A stretch of DNA of 64,000 nucleotides, taken from positions 45,051,260 through 45,115,259 of the forward strand of contig NC_065530.1 of NCBI RefSeq assembly GCF_020184175.1, read 5' to 3'. Both the position numbers and the translations under genes were made by a program. The notes under the pieces are model-generated. The model worked only from the letters and a program-made list of their open reading frames with translations. It searched no databases and was not told where the DNA came from. This DNA comes from Aphis gossypii (taxonomy: Eukaryota > Arthropoda > Insecta > Hemiptera > Aphididae). Positions 48,742 to 60,698 of this stretch are shown here, piece by piece. The first letter of the stretch is position 1; every line of letters begins with the position of its first letter.

Positions 48742-51462
48742 CTAAGATATTGGAGTTTTTCTAGTATATGGAAATTCTTCTCTATCGTGATAAGGTTCAT
48801 ATGGATCATCTGGATAAAACCTTCTTTTTTTCCAATATTTTGTTGTCATTTTATCTAAAAGAGTGGACTGTTTGGCATTACAAAACACGTGTTGTCTCAA
48901 TCTTCGTTTTCTAGCAGCTGGTTTTTTCCACATCTTCTTTTGTCGTCCACATTTTGTTCGAATCCATATACCCCTAAAAAAATTTATACAATACACTAAT
49001 ATTAAACAGAAATACATTATGTTGAAATAAATTAAGTGTATCATTTTTATTTTGTGTTTTATTAATATTTATACATTTTTGAATAAAATATAATTGAAAC
49101 ACATGCATCTAGATTTCAAAAAGACAAAAAAAAAAAATAAAAATTAGATGAATATAGAATAACATAATAATATAAATTTAAAATTAAATAAAGGTTGTGT
49201 TTGTTAAATATTTAAAGAATTACCATCCTAAACGATAAAATCGATCAACAACTGTTTTTACGGTTTTCCTTTTCCCTTTTTGTAATGAAAATTTTGTTAA
49301 GTTCCTGTTTTGTTGAAGGTTGAAATTAAGCCTAAAAAAAAATACATTTGTTAATAAAAGAACAGTACAAATAAAATAACTTTAGATTATTATTATAAAT
49401 AATTTCCAATCATTAATGTACTATATTCTGACATTGTTGATTTTTAATTATTTTTACTTTGTATAAAACTTTTAAAAGTTTCACTGCCTCATATAAATGT
49501 ATTCTCTGGTGAGGATAGATCTATCTATTCTATATTATAGGTCTATAATATTGTCATGTTATACCTCTCGATTAAATTGGTTTTAGTCATCAGGTCTTAG
49601 TTTTGAACAATAGAAGTTAAAAAATGTCTTTACTTTATATAAGACTTATCAAAATATAAGCCAGGTTGTTGTTGGAATAAGGAAGTGATGCTTAAAAATA
49701 CATTTCATTCTGAGTACATATTCTACACACATTGTCACCACAGAAGCTAGCCGCTTAAGGTTACTCTTGTGTGAGACAGATATACTAATTTAGATGTACA
49801 TAAGTATATAATATTTTGTTATACAGTATAACTTTAAATGGAAGCATTATATTATAAAATATTTATTATAAGTTGTTTTAAAGCATAATAGACTTAAACA
49901 AAAACATTAAATGCTTTCAATCAAATCTAATATACTATAAGTTTTAAGTTTTGACAAAATAAAATCCTATATTACCTACTTACTTCACAATTAATTGAAT
50001 AACTAGATATAAATTTCCGTTTCCTAATTTGGCTTGATATTTAATAAATTATAATATATAGTACTTACATTAAATTAGAATGAACAATAGATGTATTCTT
50101 GTCCAAAATTCTTTCAGTAGATTTAGAACTGGAGGATAAAATGGACGAATAGAACCTATTTGTTTCAAAATTGGCAAAGCTCTTATTCACAGAACTAAAT
50201 AGATTAGACCCTGTAGTTTTACTTGGAACATTCTCTATTTGTAACCGCATAAGGCGAACACCTCCTGAAAATATAAAATATTATTAACTATGTCTTGAAA
50301 ATTAAGACAAACTATATTTTCACTTATTTAAATGGTTTTTATTTATTGAAATGACATAACCAATAATTATTGAATATACTCAGAACTAGCACAAATACTT
50401 AGTATTGTATAAGAAAAAGATTACACTGAAGTTATTAAAGAAAGGCCTTATTTTTATTTTTTGGATATTAAAGGAAAAACCATATTTTAGATTATTTTTT
50501 CTTCATATTTAAATGTTTTTAAGTATTTAGCTATAATATTAAGTTATTAAATGCTCATTTTGATGATTTTTAATAAAATTTATAGTGGATGAAATTAATG
50601 AAGTAAATTAATTAAGTCAATAAAATGGAATATAGGCAGTCATAACATAACTCGACAGGTCTTAAAATATGGATAAATATTGTACAAAAATTTCACCCGA
50701 CAATACTACAAGAAAAAAATTTTACTAAAATATGAGATAAATAAACGGTATATTTCAATATTTCTCCTATGTATAATTTTTTAAACCAACTTTGTTACAA
50801 GTATAACAAGCTTAAGAAAATACTATACTCACATTATTTGTCTTAATATTAAAAACAAACAACTAGCATACAACATAGCAAATTTGTGTGTAAAGTAAAA
50901 TGATTTTGTCAAGTTAGCTTCAAAATTCAAGTGAATTATCTTATTATCAATGTCAATGTTAAGAACATTACCTATGCTTAAGCATTGGTTATTTTTTTAA
51001 ATTTAAATTATTAAATTGTAATCTTCATAATATTTATTTTTAGTTAAAAATTAAAATATTGATAGAACACAACACTAAAGCACAAATGTTCTTACCTTTA
51101 ATTTTGATAAAATTCTAAATTTACTATAATGTTAAAGCTAACAAGATATAATTGGTTTGACTGAATGCCAATTTCCTATTTTGTATATTTGTAAGACGAA
51201 GACAGCATGAGAGTAAAGGGTCTTCCTAATAGGTTTAACTTATTTTGCATTTAAAGCATAAACTATTTGTAGAAGTTCAAAATTAATTTTGTTATAATGA
51301 GCAAATGATATATGTTAAATACCTAGACACATCTAAATAATAAGTTAATCTAAATTCTTGAACAAACCTATTTTGATTTATCTAAGTTTAAAATACTTTA
51401 TCAATTATTAATATATAATGTTACTAACCGGATAAAATAGAACTACAGGCTCGTCTTAACAT
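48742..51462 (-). CDS. MRPL35: Mitochondrial ribosomal protein bL35m
   Basis: Four exons, in transcript order 51429-51462, 50069-50264, 49224-49331 and 48742-48973, give 189 residues (human 188). The start MLRRACSSILS and the Ser/Arg/Asn-rich, acid-poor first half look like a mitochondrial targeting sequence. The conserved core begins KGKRKTVKTVVDRFYRLG and continues WKKPAARKRRLRQHVFC, LLDKMTTKYWKKRRFYPDDP, and YEPYHDREE near the end. This matches animal L35, whose core aligns with bacterial bL35. The protein belongs to the large mitoribosomal subunit. Methionines inside exon 2 and exon 4 give plausible single-exon frames, but the core begins in exon 3, so the spliced form is the real one. 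Intron 1 (about 1.16 kb) shows no gene. Confidence 0.94.
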
Positions 51463-52055
51463 GGTTTTGACGATTATTGTAATTGTTACTAGTAAGTTAA
51501 TAATTATATTACATACTTAAAATAATGGTTAATTAAAAAAACTGACCATAGTTGAGATGTTGAGAATAGTAGAGAAATAAGAACGATCACCGGATCACGA
51601 TTCACGATTTAATGTATTTTTGTGATAATAATTCCATTTTTCGTTTATCACTGCTTGATAAGGTGATAACCGTAAGAACATCTTCTCTTTACCAAAGAAC
51701 ATAAGATTAAGAATAGTCTATTTAAACCATAGAACGTCATGTTTAAACCCACATGGGAACCCACAAATATTTCAATTTTCAAATACCTATAAATAGCTTT
51801 AAAATATGGGAAATATTTAAAAAAATTAAATTATGTAAAGAAAATGACACTCCAAACCATCATTTCCCGAATGGTGATACGTGGAACCTTGGGGTTCCGT
51901 GAAAGAGACACAAGGGTTCCGCGTTCCGTCCAATTCTAATATTATAGTATTGACGTATTGTGTCGTAATTTTCTTCAACACCTTTAATTTTTAAATTACA
52001 TAATATAATAATGTCGTCCATGTCGTTTATGAGGTTAGGTTACACGAAATACGTT
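51463..52055. other. MRPL35 upstream region
   Basis: Presumed MRPL35 leader and promoter, then mixed sequence. A GC-richer stretch at 51885-51930 (GTGGAACCTTGGGGTTCCGTG ... GGGTTCCGCG) resembles the GGTTC...CGCG type of hAT end, but no inverted partner is visible. No gene. Confidence 0.35.
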
Positions 52056-52930
52056 TTTAGGTTCTGAACGAAGTAATGAATGTACCTATTGATTTAACAA
52101 TGATGTGTGTTGTTTTTTTTTATGTCTGTGTAGTACTAGTGTTCCTACAACCTACAGCTAACTTGTCAAAATAATGCTTCAATTTCAAAATTCGGGGGTG
52201 GTTTTCGATGGCAAAGTGAATATCCTTGGTGTATTATCTAAGTCAAAGGTAAGAATTTTCCAATAGTTTTCAAAAAAATCAAGAAAAACAAAAAAAAGTA
52301 ACAGAATTTTTACGTAAAACCAGTTTATAACAAAATCGATTTTTTTATATGGTCGTAATTCAAAAACGAATCACTGTAAATACTTATTGCGTAACGATAA
52401 CGATTTATCCTCAAACGAATTTAAATATTTGTTATTATTCTGCACAAACTATAAGTCGTAGATACTTGAAATTTTCACTAGTTATTTAGATTAATTTCTA
52501 GAATTTTAGAATTTCTTTATACAATTTTTTTTTATTAGCATTTGAAGTTCAAATATTGACAAAAATTCGTCAAAATCATATAAATATTTGCAAATTATAT
52601 GTGGTAGGTAGTTAAAATTTATAAAATATATTGTTTAAGTAACTAAGAGTTGAAAATTTAATGCAAGATTTTCCATAAGTTTGGCTTATGCATGATAATT
52701 AAAAAATAACTTACATTTTGGAGTATTCAGATCATTAAAACATAAACCACCTTTTTTATCATCCATCACTGGAAATTATATTTTAGGCTAACTAATCATT
52801 TTCGTTCAGAATCGTTTTTCCGTTTTCGTATACAATGATACCTATCATTGGATTCAAATTTAATACATCCATTATAGTAACCTACTATACATCAGAGCGT
52901 TACTCACTTAACCACTCTTTTTTTTTATTG
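52056..52930. repeat. Interspersed repeat, copy B (same family as 17205-18700)
   Basis: Starts GGTTCTGAACGAAGTAATGA and ends with the inverted TTTCGTTCAGAATCG, then GTATACAATGATACCTATCA and a T run, as in copy A. About 870 bp long, so it has lost roughly 600 bp of the interior relative to copy A. Non-coding. Confidence 0.7.
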
Positions 52931-54200
52931 TGGTGTCCCCACAATAAAGAACAAGCGAACATCAATCGACTATAATAATTAATATAGATATTATCAAAAT
53001 TATAAACTGCACTTTTTTTCGCGTATAAATTGCGTCACATACCTACCAATCTAAATAATCAATAATATTTAGGTAATATAAACAAATAAAAATCGAATTT
53101 TACATTTAATAAGGTGGTTAAAATAATTTTAGTTTTGTCGTAGCACGGCATTCACCCATTTCCAGTTTACTAGTATTGTATTGAAATGTATGTTTTAGCT
53201 TCAATGAAATAAGTGAGGTTGCGCAGTGCTGAAAAATTATTGGTCACGTCATCGATTAATTCAGGGAGTAAAAGTAGGTTAAATATGTTTTGGATAATTA
53301 TCAGATTTTGTATTGAAAACCGAGTAAAAATGTTATGGGTCAAGAGTTCTACGTTCAAAATCGGGTAAAATTGTTTACAAGTTTCTCATCTGAAATCAGG
53401 TACAATTTGCAAGTGATGCAGATAAGTAGTTGTGTAAGTGGGTTTCAGGAATAGAATAGGGTGATATTTTTGATTACCAGTTTATACTGTCTGAATAAAT
53501 AGTGTGACGAAACTTGAATATAGATATTATGAATTTAGGTCTTGTTTTAATAATAAAAGCTTCTTTAAAGTTTAAAGCATTATAGCTAAAAATGTTCGAT
53601 TTGGTAGGTACAAATTATATGGTTGAAACTTGAATAGATATTATTGTGTAGGAGAAGTATTTAGAGGGCACGTATAATTTCCATTAACTTTAAATATTAA
53701 AAAAAAAACGATACAAAAGGTGAAAACTTGGTGATGAGAAGTAGTGAATAAACATTAATAATTTATTTTGTTAGTTATGTAGTTATGTAGATCCTATACA
53801 GCAAGCCTGTCTACAGGATTTATAATGGGTGAGGAAGAGGGATTGGAAAAATGTATTAAATTGATGCATCAACAATTAATTGGTAAATACTAAATAGTAC
53901 CTATTAATTAAATCGATAAACGTGACGATAACACTATAGTCTACCTATAATTACAGAATAAAACTATGGCTATAACAGTGGCCCAGTGGTGTACAATTAT
54001 GTTCTGTATTTTTACCATAGACATATTAATATGTCTATGATTTTTACAAATCAGATTGAAATATATTTAATATTTTTATTAAAAAATAATAAATAAATTT
54101 TCTACATCTTCAGGTTTTAAAACAGGGAGATCAAAAATTATTTGTAGGTAATTACTCATTCCTGAATTAAGCGTAATATATTCATTACTTAAACCTAGAG
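52931..54200. other. AT-rich spacer, nothing recognised
   Basis: No coding, RNA or transposon signal. The - strand open frame at 53170-53358 matches nothing I know. Confidence 0.4.
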
Positions 54201-54208
54201 CTTAGAAA

Positions 54209-54384
54209 CATGGACGCCCATAAAAAACATTTTAGGGGGGTCAAAATAAAAAAATTCTCAAATATAAGGTAATAAAGATAATAATAATATTATGGTAATA
54301 TTTATTGAGCTACAAGTTTTAAATATTTTTTGTCCAGGGGGGGGGGAAAGTGCCCCATCTTGCCCCTGCAAATGGGCGCCCATG
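54209..54384. mobile_element. hAT-like MITE (176 bp) with perfect target duplication
   Basis: Inverted ends CATGGACGCCCAT and CATGGGCGCCCAT, a G6 run at about 54235 and a G9 run near 54339, and perfect 8-bp duplications CTTAGAAA at 54201-54208 and 54385-54392. Non-coding. Confidence 0.88.
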
Positions 54385-54605
54385 CTTAGAAAAACGGACT
54401 TATCGAATTGCCATAAACACACAATTATTGAACATTAGCAATAGATTTTCAGGATTAAGATAGGCAACAAATTGACGATTAGCAATAGATTTTGGGAACC
54501 CTTGAATTCTCTTATCAAATATTGCTAACGGACCGTACATCAATATCACACAGTATCAGCTATAGCCTGATATTAATTAATAAATAATAATTTATTCTTA
54601 ACCAT

Positions 54606-54625
54606 GGACTAAGATATCTTAGTCC
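54606..54625. repeat. Perfect 20-bp palindrome matching an element end
   Basis: GGACTAAGATATCTTAGTCC is self-complementary over 20 bases. Its half-site GGACTAAGATAT is the terminal sequence of the inverted-repeat element at 14940-15830. It may be two abutted termini of that family with the interior lost. Confidence 0.6.
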
Positions 54626-54639
54626 GTGTTCTTAACTGA

Positions 54640-55885
54640 CTTAACTCCGTAAGACAATATTTAAAATTGTTTTGAAAGTTATCGAGTTTTTCCTACTCTC
54701 TATGGTTTTAATTATTCGTTATTTTCACATTTTTATTTCAAGTTTTTAATAGATTATATACTACACATTACACATTCGAGTATTATTTTGTAATTTTGTG
54801 TAACTATTATGAGTAAAACCGTGATTTAAGCAAAAAAAAATTATCATTTAACTTTTAAGGTAATTTAAAATTTTAAACATATTGTTAGGTACCTATTTCA
54901 TATTTTAGTTATATTATTAATGTAGAGCAAAGTTTATTTCAAAACTTAAATCATCATAATGAATTTGAGAATTGATATAATATAAGTAGTTATGAATGTT
55001 ATGATTCAATGACATCACAACTATGCCATGACTTTTTATATAAAATATTTTTTTTTGTTTTACTTAAATTATAATAAACATAATATTTTCTTAGTCCCAA
55101 TAAGTAAATATACCTATTAATTAAATGTATACTCAATAATTGTATCTTGAACAGCTTTTAACAACAAAAATCATAAAAAATATAAACTATTGATTATCTA
55201 TGTATTGTAAAAAAATAAAACTAAATTATTTTAAATAATTAAACTATCGTAGATTTAGAAGTATAGACTTAGGTTTAATTTATAGGACTATAGGTTAAAG
55301 ATCTATATTATACATAGTTATATTAAATATGTATGTATTAAGACACAAATGTTTATTGTTATAACCAGTGGCTTAACTATGGGGGGGGAGTTGATGTAGG
55401 TGATATATATATTAACCAAATAACTGTCTGAGAAAGTGAGAATTAGGGGCCAGCGTTGCCACTCACTCGCTGCTTTCGCTCAGACATTACTAATGAAAAT
55501 ACCCCTCAATTTGCTATGCAACACCACCTAAGGTAAGTCACAGGCACGGGTTAATCTATGGTTACATGATTAAAAAACGATGCCCATCATTTTTCTAACA
55601 TCGGTCTAGCGGTTGGTAATAATTATTAAATATTAGTTATTTGGTTAGGTAGTTGCAATTTACTGTAGACCAGTGGTAGTCATGGTATCAACCGGTAGTC
55701 GGGATAACTGAAAAGTACCAATTATACTATATCCTAGACCGTGATTTTTGTTTCAAATTATTTAAATGTACTTAAAAATTGAACATTTTAATTGATTTAT
55801 TATTATAATTATTCTATATATTATATTATTTTTCTATGTATAAATGTCATTTTAATAATAATCTAAAATGAATTATCATATTTCA
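54640..55885. other. Spacer upstream of TBCD
   Basis: AT-rich to 55360. A lone MITE-like end, CAGTGGCTTAACTATGGGGG, occurs at 55366 with no clear partner. A mixed GC stretch at 55440-55530 and fragments near 55675 (CCAGTGGTAGTCATGG) may be old transposon debris. The TBCD leader exon must lie here or further upstream but is not identified. Confidence 0.4.
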
Positions 55886-55889
55886 TAGA

Positions 55890-58800
55890 ATGGTTCTGCC
55901 TGTTAATTCCATGTCAGATTCATTAGATGATACCAGTGAAGGTGTTGGATTGGGTTGCTGTTTAGTATTGTTTACAGAATGGAAACAAATTATTGACTTT
56001 ATTGATGAACTCCCAGAAATCTATTCAAATGAGAGCCAAAGTGAAAATTCATATGAAAAATTCAAATATATACTTACACAATACACAGAACAACCTCATT
56101 TAATTGATCCATATTTGTGTGAAATACTGGGAAAAATTTTGTCCATTGTACGTGATACTTCTAAACCATCACTATTAAAGCATAAAGCATTTCGTTATTT
56201 GTTCTTAGTAGTTAGTGTTAGAGGTTATAAAGTTGTTTTGCAAAATTTACCACATGAGGTAAGTTTACTAGTACATCAAAATATATATGTTGTGTAAAAA
56301 TATTAATAACTGATTTATTTTAGGTTTCCGATTTAGAAAAAGTTTTAAAAATGTTAGAAGAACAAAATGAATCTGATCATGACTCTTGGGAAACTCGTTA
56401 TTGTCTTTTATTATGGTTATCTATTATTGTTATTATACCATTTGATATGTGTAAACTAGATGGAACCATGCATATAGAGTGTAAAACTACCTTACAAAGG
56501 TTTTTAAAAATACATTTTTAGAATTACTTTATACTTTGTTCAATAAAACAATTTTGGCGGCTTGTCCTGTAGTGGAACTATTTCATTGGTTTACTATTTG
56601 ATTAAGTTGCCAATGTTTCTAATGTTAAAAATGATTTTATATAAATTATCCCATATTTTATCCAAACTTATTTTTAAAATATAGATTAGTTGATGTGGTT
56701 ATGACATATTTAAGTTCTGGTGATGCCTGTAGAGATATGGCTACAGTTTTAGCAAGTCGCCTGTTTATCAGATCAGATGTTAAGGAATCCCATCTTCCAA
56801 TTTTTCTGGATTGGGTTAAACTAGTAATTATTTGAAAACCATTTAATTAAATTAGTTCTTTGTAAATCTTTTAAAATGTATACATGTATAGAAAATATCA
56901 GATGAAAAAGCAACTCGGTGGGAGAGATTAGGAGCAATGAGCAGCATTGCTGCTATTTTTAAAGCTGCTAGACGAGAAGACGCTCAAAAATTTGTAGAAG
57001 AAATTTTTGAATGTTTAAAACTGTCAAAATGTAAAAGTGATTCTTTGAGATTAACACGCAAATATTATATGAAAATTGTACAAAGAGCTGGTTGGTACTT
57101 TATTATTTTTACACTTGATAAAATATTTAAAATTATTAATTGATTTTTAAGGTTTAACATTACTAAAAGTACGAATCGCAGCATGGCGTTATGATCGTGG
57201 TACTAGGTCATTAGAACAGAATTTATTAAGTACAGAACCACATACAATTGAGACAAAATATGTTCAAATTGCTGAGGAAGATGATGATGAAATTCCTCCA
57301 CTTTTAGAAGACATTATTCAAGAATTAATAGAAGGATTAAAAGATACTGATATTATTGTCAGGTACGCTTTATCATAGTTTATTTTAAAACTTATATTAA
57401 AATATTTTATTTTTTTTAGATATTCAGCTGCTAAAGGAGTAGGTCGAATTACTGGCCGTTTATCAAAGACATATGGTAATGAAGTAGTAAATGCTGTGTT
57501 AAGTATGTTGAGTCCTGAAGAAAATGATAATGCATGGCATGGAGGATGTTTAGCACTTGCTGAATTGGGTATGTTTAAGCCTACTATTTTTAATGATAAA
57601 AATATAATTGTTTAATTATTTTTAAGGTCGTCGTGGTTTACTTCTCAGTGAAAATTTACCTCTTGTTGTACCTGCTGTTATTAAAGCTTTGGTGTATGAT
57701 GAACCTAAAGGTTATACATCAGTTGGATCACATATTAGAGATGCTGCATGTTATGTTTGTTGGTCTTTTGCAAGAGCATTTAGTACTAATGACATTCAGC
57801 CATATGTCGAAGAAATTGCTGGTGCATTATTAGCAGTTGCTTGTTATGACAGAGAGGTAAATAAATAAATAAAAATATAAAAATATAGGTATGACTTATT
57901 ATAGTATAATGTATAATGGTTATTGATAACTATTTTTTATTTAGTTGACATGCCGTAGAGCAGCTTCAGCAGCGTTTCAAGAGAATGTTGGTCGTCAAGG
58001 TAAATTTCCACATGGAATTGATATTGTGACAGCAGCTGATTATTTCTCAGTTGGTATGCGTAATAATGCTTATTTAGAAGTGAGCATTTTTATTGCTCAG
58101 TACAAAGAGTATGATAAACTATTGATCAAGCATCTATTAGAAAAGAAAATAGTACATTGGGACACTTCAATTCGTGAATTGGCAGCAATGGTATGTATGA
58201 TGTTTATTTTTTCAATATGAAATGGTATAAAATACTTATATGTTCTTAGGCTTTGGGAAGACTTGTAAAATTAAAGCCATCAACAGCTAAAGAATCAATT
58301 TTTCCTGAACTACTATTATTAACAGAAACATCAAACATTAACAAACGACATGGAGGTGTTATGGCTATTGGAGAAGTATTAAGTGGAATATCCGAAACTC
58401 TTGATCCTAATGTTGAATTAGGAGAAGAACTGTTAGAGAAAATAATTAATCTTGTTCTTAACTTGAAAAATCATGGGAAATTAAAAGGCATCAGTAGTGA
58501 ATTAGTAAAAATGGCATGCTGTCATCTTATTAAACTCATATCTACAAGTAACATAATTGTTAAAGACAAACAAATTATAGGTATGGTTCATTTAAATAGT
58601 TGTTAGTTAAAATAAACACAACTTAGTTTTTAAAAATTTAATAATTTTGATTCCGGATGTCTTATTTAGATGAATGGAGATTATTATTAGAAGATTGTTT
58701 ATCAAATGAAATGTTAGATTTAAGGAACAAGGCTGCTCAAGCCATTTGTCCTTTATTTGAAAAATACTATACTCCTGATTCATCTGATACTGGTACTATA

Positions 58801-60461
58801 ATCAATACATATGTACAAAAATTGTCTTCAAATCATATGATGGAACGTATTGGTTATAGCCTAGCATTAGGCTCATTACCTTCTTCATTTATGAATAATT
58901 ATATTGTATTGATACTGAAAGGTCTCATAGACTGTACTAAAATAACTCGACTAACAATAAAATGGGCTGAATCTCGAAAAGATGCTGTAATTGCTATAAC
59001 AAAAATTTGGAGTAAACTGATTTATATACCTAGTATGTTCCAATTCAATTTTTTATTTATACGGTAATTTATTCAACATTTTTATAGTTTTGTGTACTTT
59101 ACAGGCTATGTGGATAATTGTATAAAACATTCAAATGCAATATTACATTGTTTATTAGACTGTGCTTTAGAGTATACTATGGATCATCGAGGTGATGTTG
59201 GTGTTTGGGTAAGAGAAGCAGCCATCAATAGTTTAGAGGTATTAGCATTCATTATTTTATATTTTATTTTATAGTATGTATCGCAATGTTGTTTCTTATT
59301 AATTTACAATAATTTACATTAGGTAGTAGTATTGGATTTGACTGATATTCAACCTAACATACTGGATGAAAATACAATGAAACAAATTATGTGTGCTCTA
59401 GTAAGGCAAGGTGTTGATCGAATAGATAAAATTCGAGGACTTTCATGTATGGTCTTAACAAAGTTACTGCACAAGTTAGAAAAACAATATTTAATATTAT
59501 GTTATGAAATTAATTTAACTCCAAATATTTTTACAGGAAAAAAAATATTGTTCCTAATATTGCTCATCGAAACGAACTTGAAATAATGTTTAGAAAAAAA
59601 GATTCATTTAATTGGTTCACAGAATCTGACTCTTTTTCTGTAATGGTGAAATTTTTGAGTATGCCTGAATATAAGTACCCTGTGTTGGTTGGTCTATTAG
59701 TTTGTATTGGCGGTGTTTCAGAAAGTCTAGTAAATGTTTTATATTTATTATATCATATTTTTATCTCATTTATACATTGTATGTTAATTTATTAAGGTAA
59801 AAGAAGCTTGTCACAATTTCTCTCAGCACATGAAATCTATTGCTGATGACGAATTTGAAAATTTATGCAATGACATTATTGCTGTATGGGGTGGTAAAGT
59901 AGCTGAAGTTGATGCTGATGAAAGAATTCATCAGTGTATATTAATGTCTATTGAACGACTGGCTACAGCTGGAGCGTTTAAAGATCAATTTGAACGTAAT
60001 GAATCTGAATTTGCCGCTAATATACTAACACTTGTAAAAAAAGAAGCTGTTTCTTCTAAAGGAGGCTCTTCCAAATTGACATCGTGCGTTGAATTGCTTT
60101 GTCATATAGTACAGGTAATAAATACTTTATTTTTCTTATTGACAGTTGGTTAAATACTTATTTGCCTTAGGTACCTGGACAAGTTGGAATACGCTCAATG
60201 ACCCAATTATCAATATTTTTAGCACATAGATTTGCCTGGTTACGAAAAGTGGTAGCAGCACGACTAGTAGAAGTTTTAATTGTGTATTCAGATAGGTTCG
60301 GTGTACCAGATGAAAATATAAACAAAGTTGTTGAATTACTTGAAGAATTTGATTGGCAAGACTCTAGTGTAGAAAAAGTAAGAACTGAACGTAACAAAAT
60401 TTGTGGTCTTCTAAATGTACCCATTCCAAAGGTTGTTGTAAAAACTAATAATTTGCACTGA
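55890..60461 (+). CDS. TBCD: Tubulin-folding cofactor D
   Basis: Fifteen exons join in frame to 1166 residues (human 1192): 55890-56258, 56324-56499, 56685-56823, 56892-57090, 57152-57362, 57420-57568, 57627-57856, 57945-58190, 58250-58580, 58670-59032, 59105-59238, 59323-59474, 59537-59729, 59797-60114, 60171-60461. Diagnostic blocks are WETRYCLLLWLSIIVIIPFD, then VRYSAAKGVGRITGRL, NAWHGGCLALAELGRRGL, DAACYVCWSFARAF and CRRAASAAFQENVGRQG (494-510). SRGDVGVW-type DHRGDVGVWVREAA follows, and a C-terminal RNKICGLLNVP close. The protein is mostly HEAT/ARM-like helical repeats. It captures beta-tubulin from cofactor A, joins cofactors E and C to release alpha/beta dimers, and is a GAP partner of tubulin. 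The start follows an acceptor-like TTTCATAG by one base, so a 5' UTR exon probably lies upstream; MSDSL 21 bases later is an alternative start. Confidence 0.96.
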
Positions 60462-60698
60462 TAATTCTATGTATGTGTTTATTTATTTAATTTATACTAA
60501 CTAAATTAACTTCTGTGATGTAATACTTATAATTTTATTACTTTTTTTAAATACTTTTTTAATAATTTTTTTTTTTTTTTATATTTGTTATCCACCTTTA
60601 ACTGATAATATTTTTCATTATGTTAGAATACTAATAAATGCTTACATTATATTTTAAAGTATTTACTACTATATTATAATTGTTAATCATTACTATTA

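Noticed and set aside
55366..55600. Possible complete MITE beginning CAGTGGCTTAACTATGG
   Set aside because: Only one end is recognisable; no inverted partner or target duplication found.
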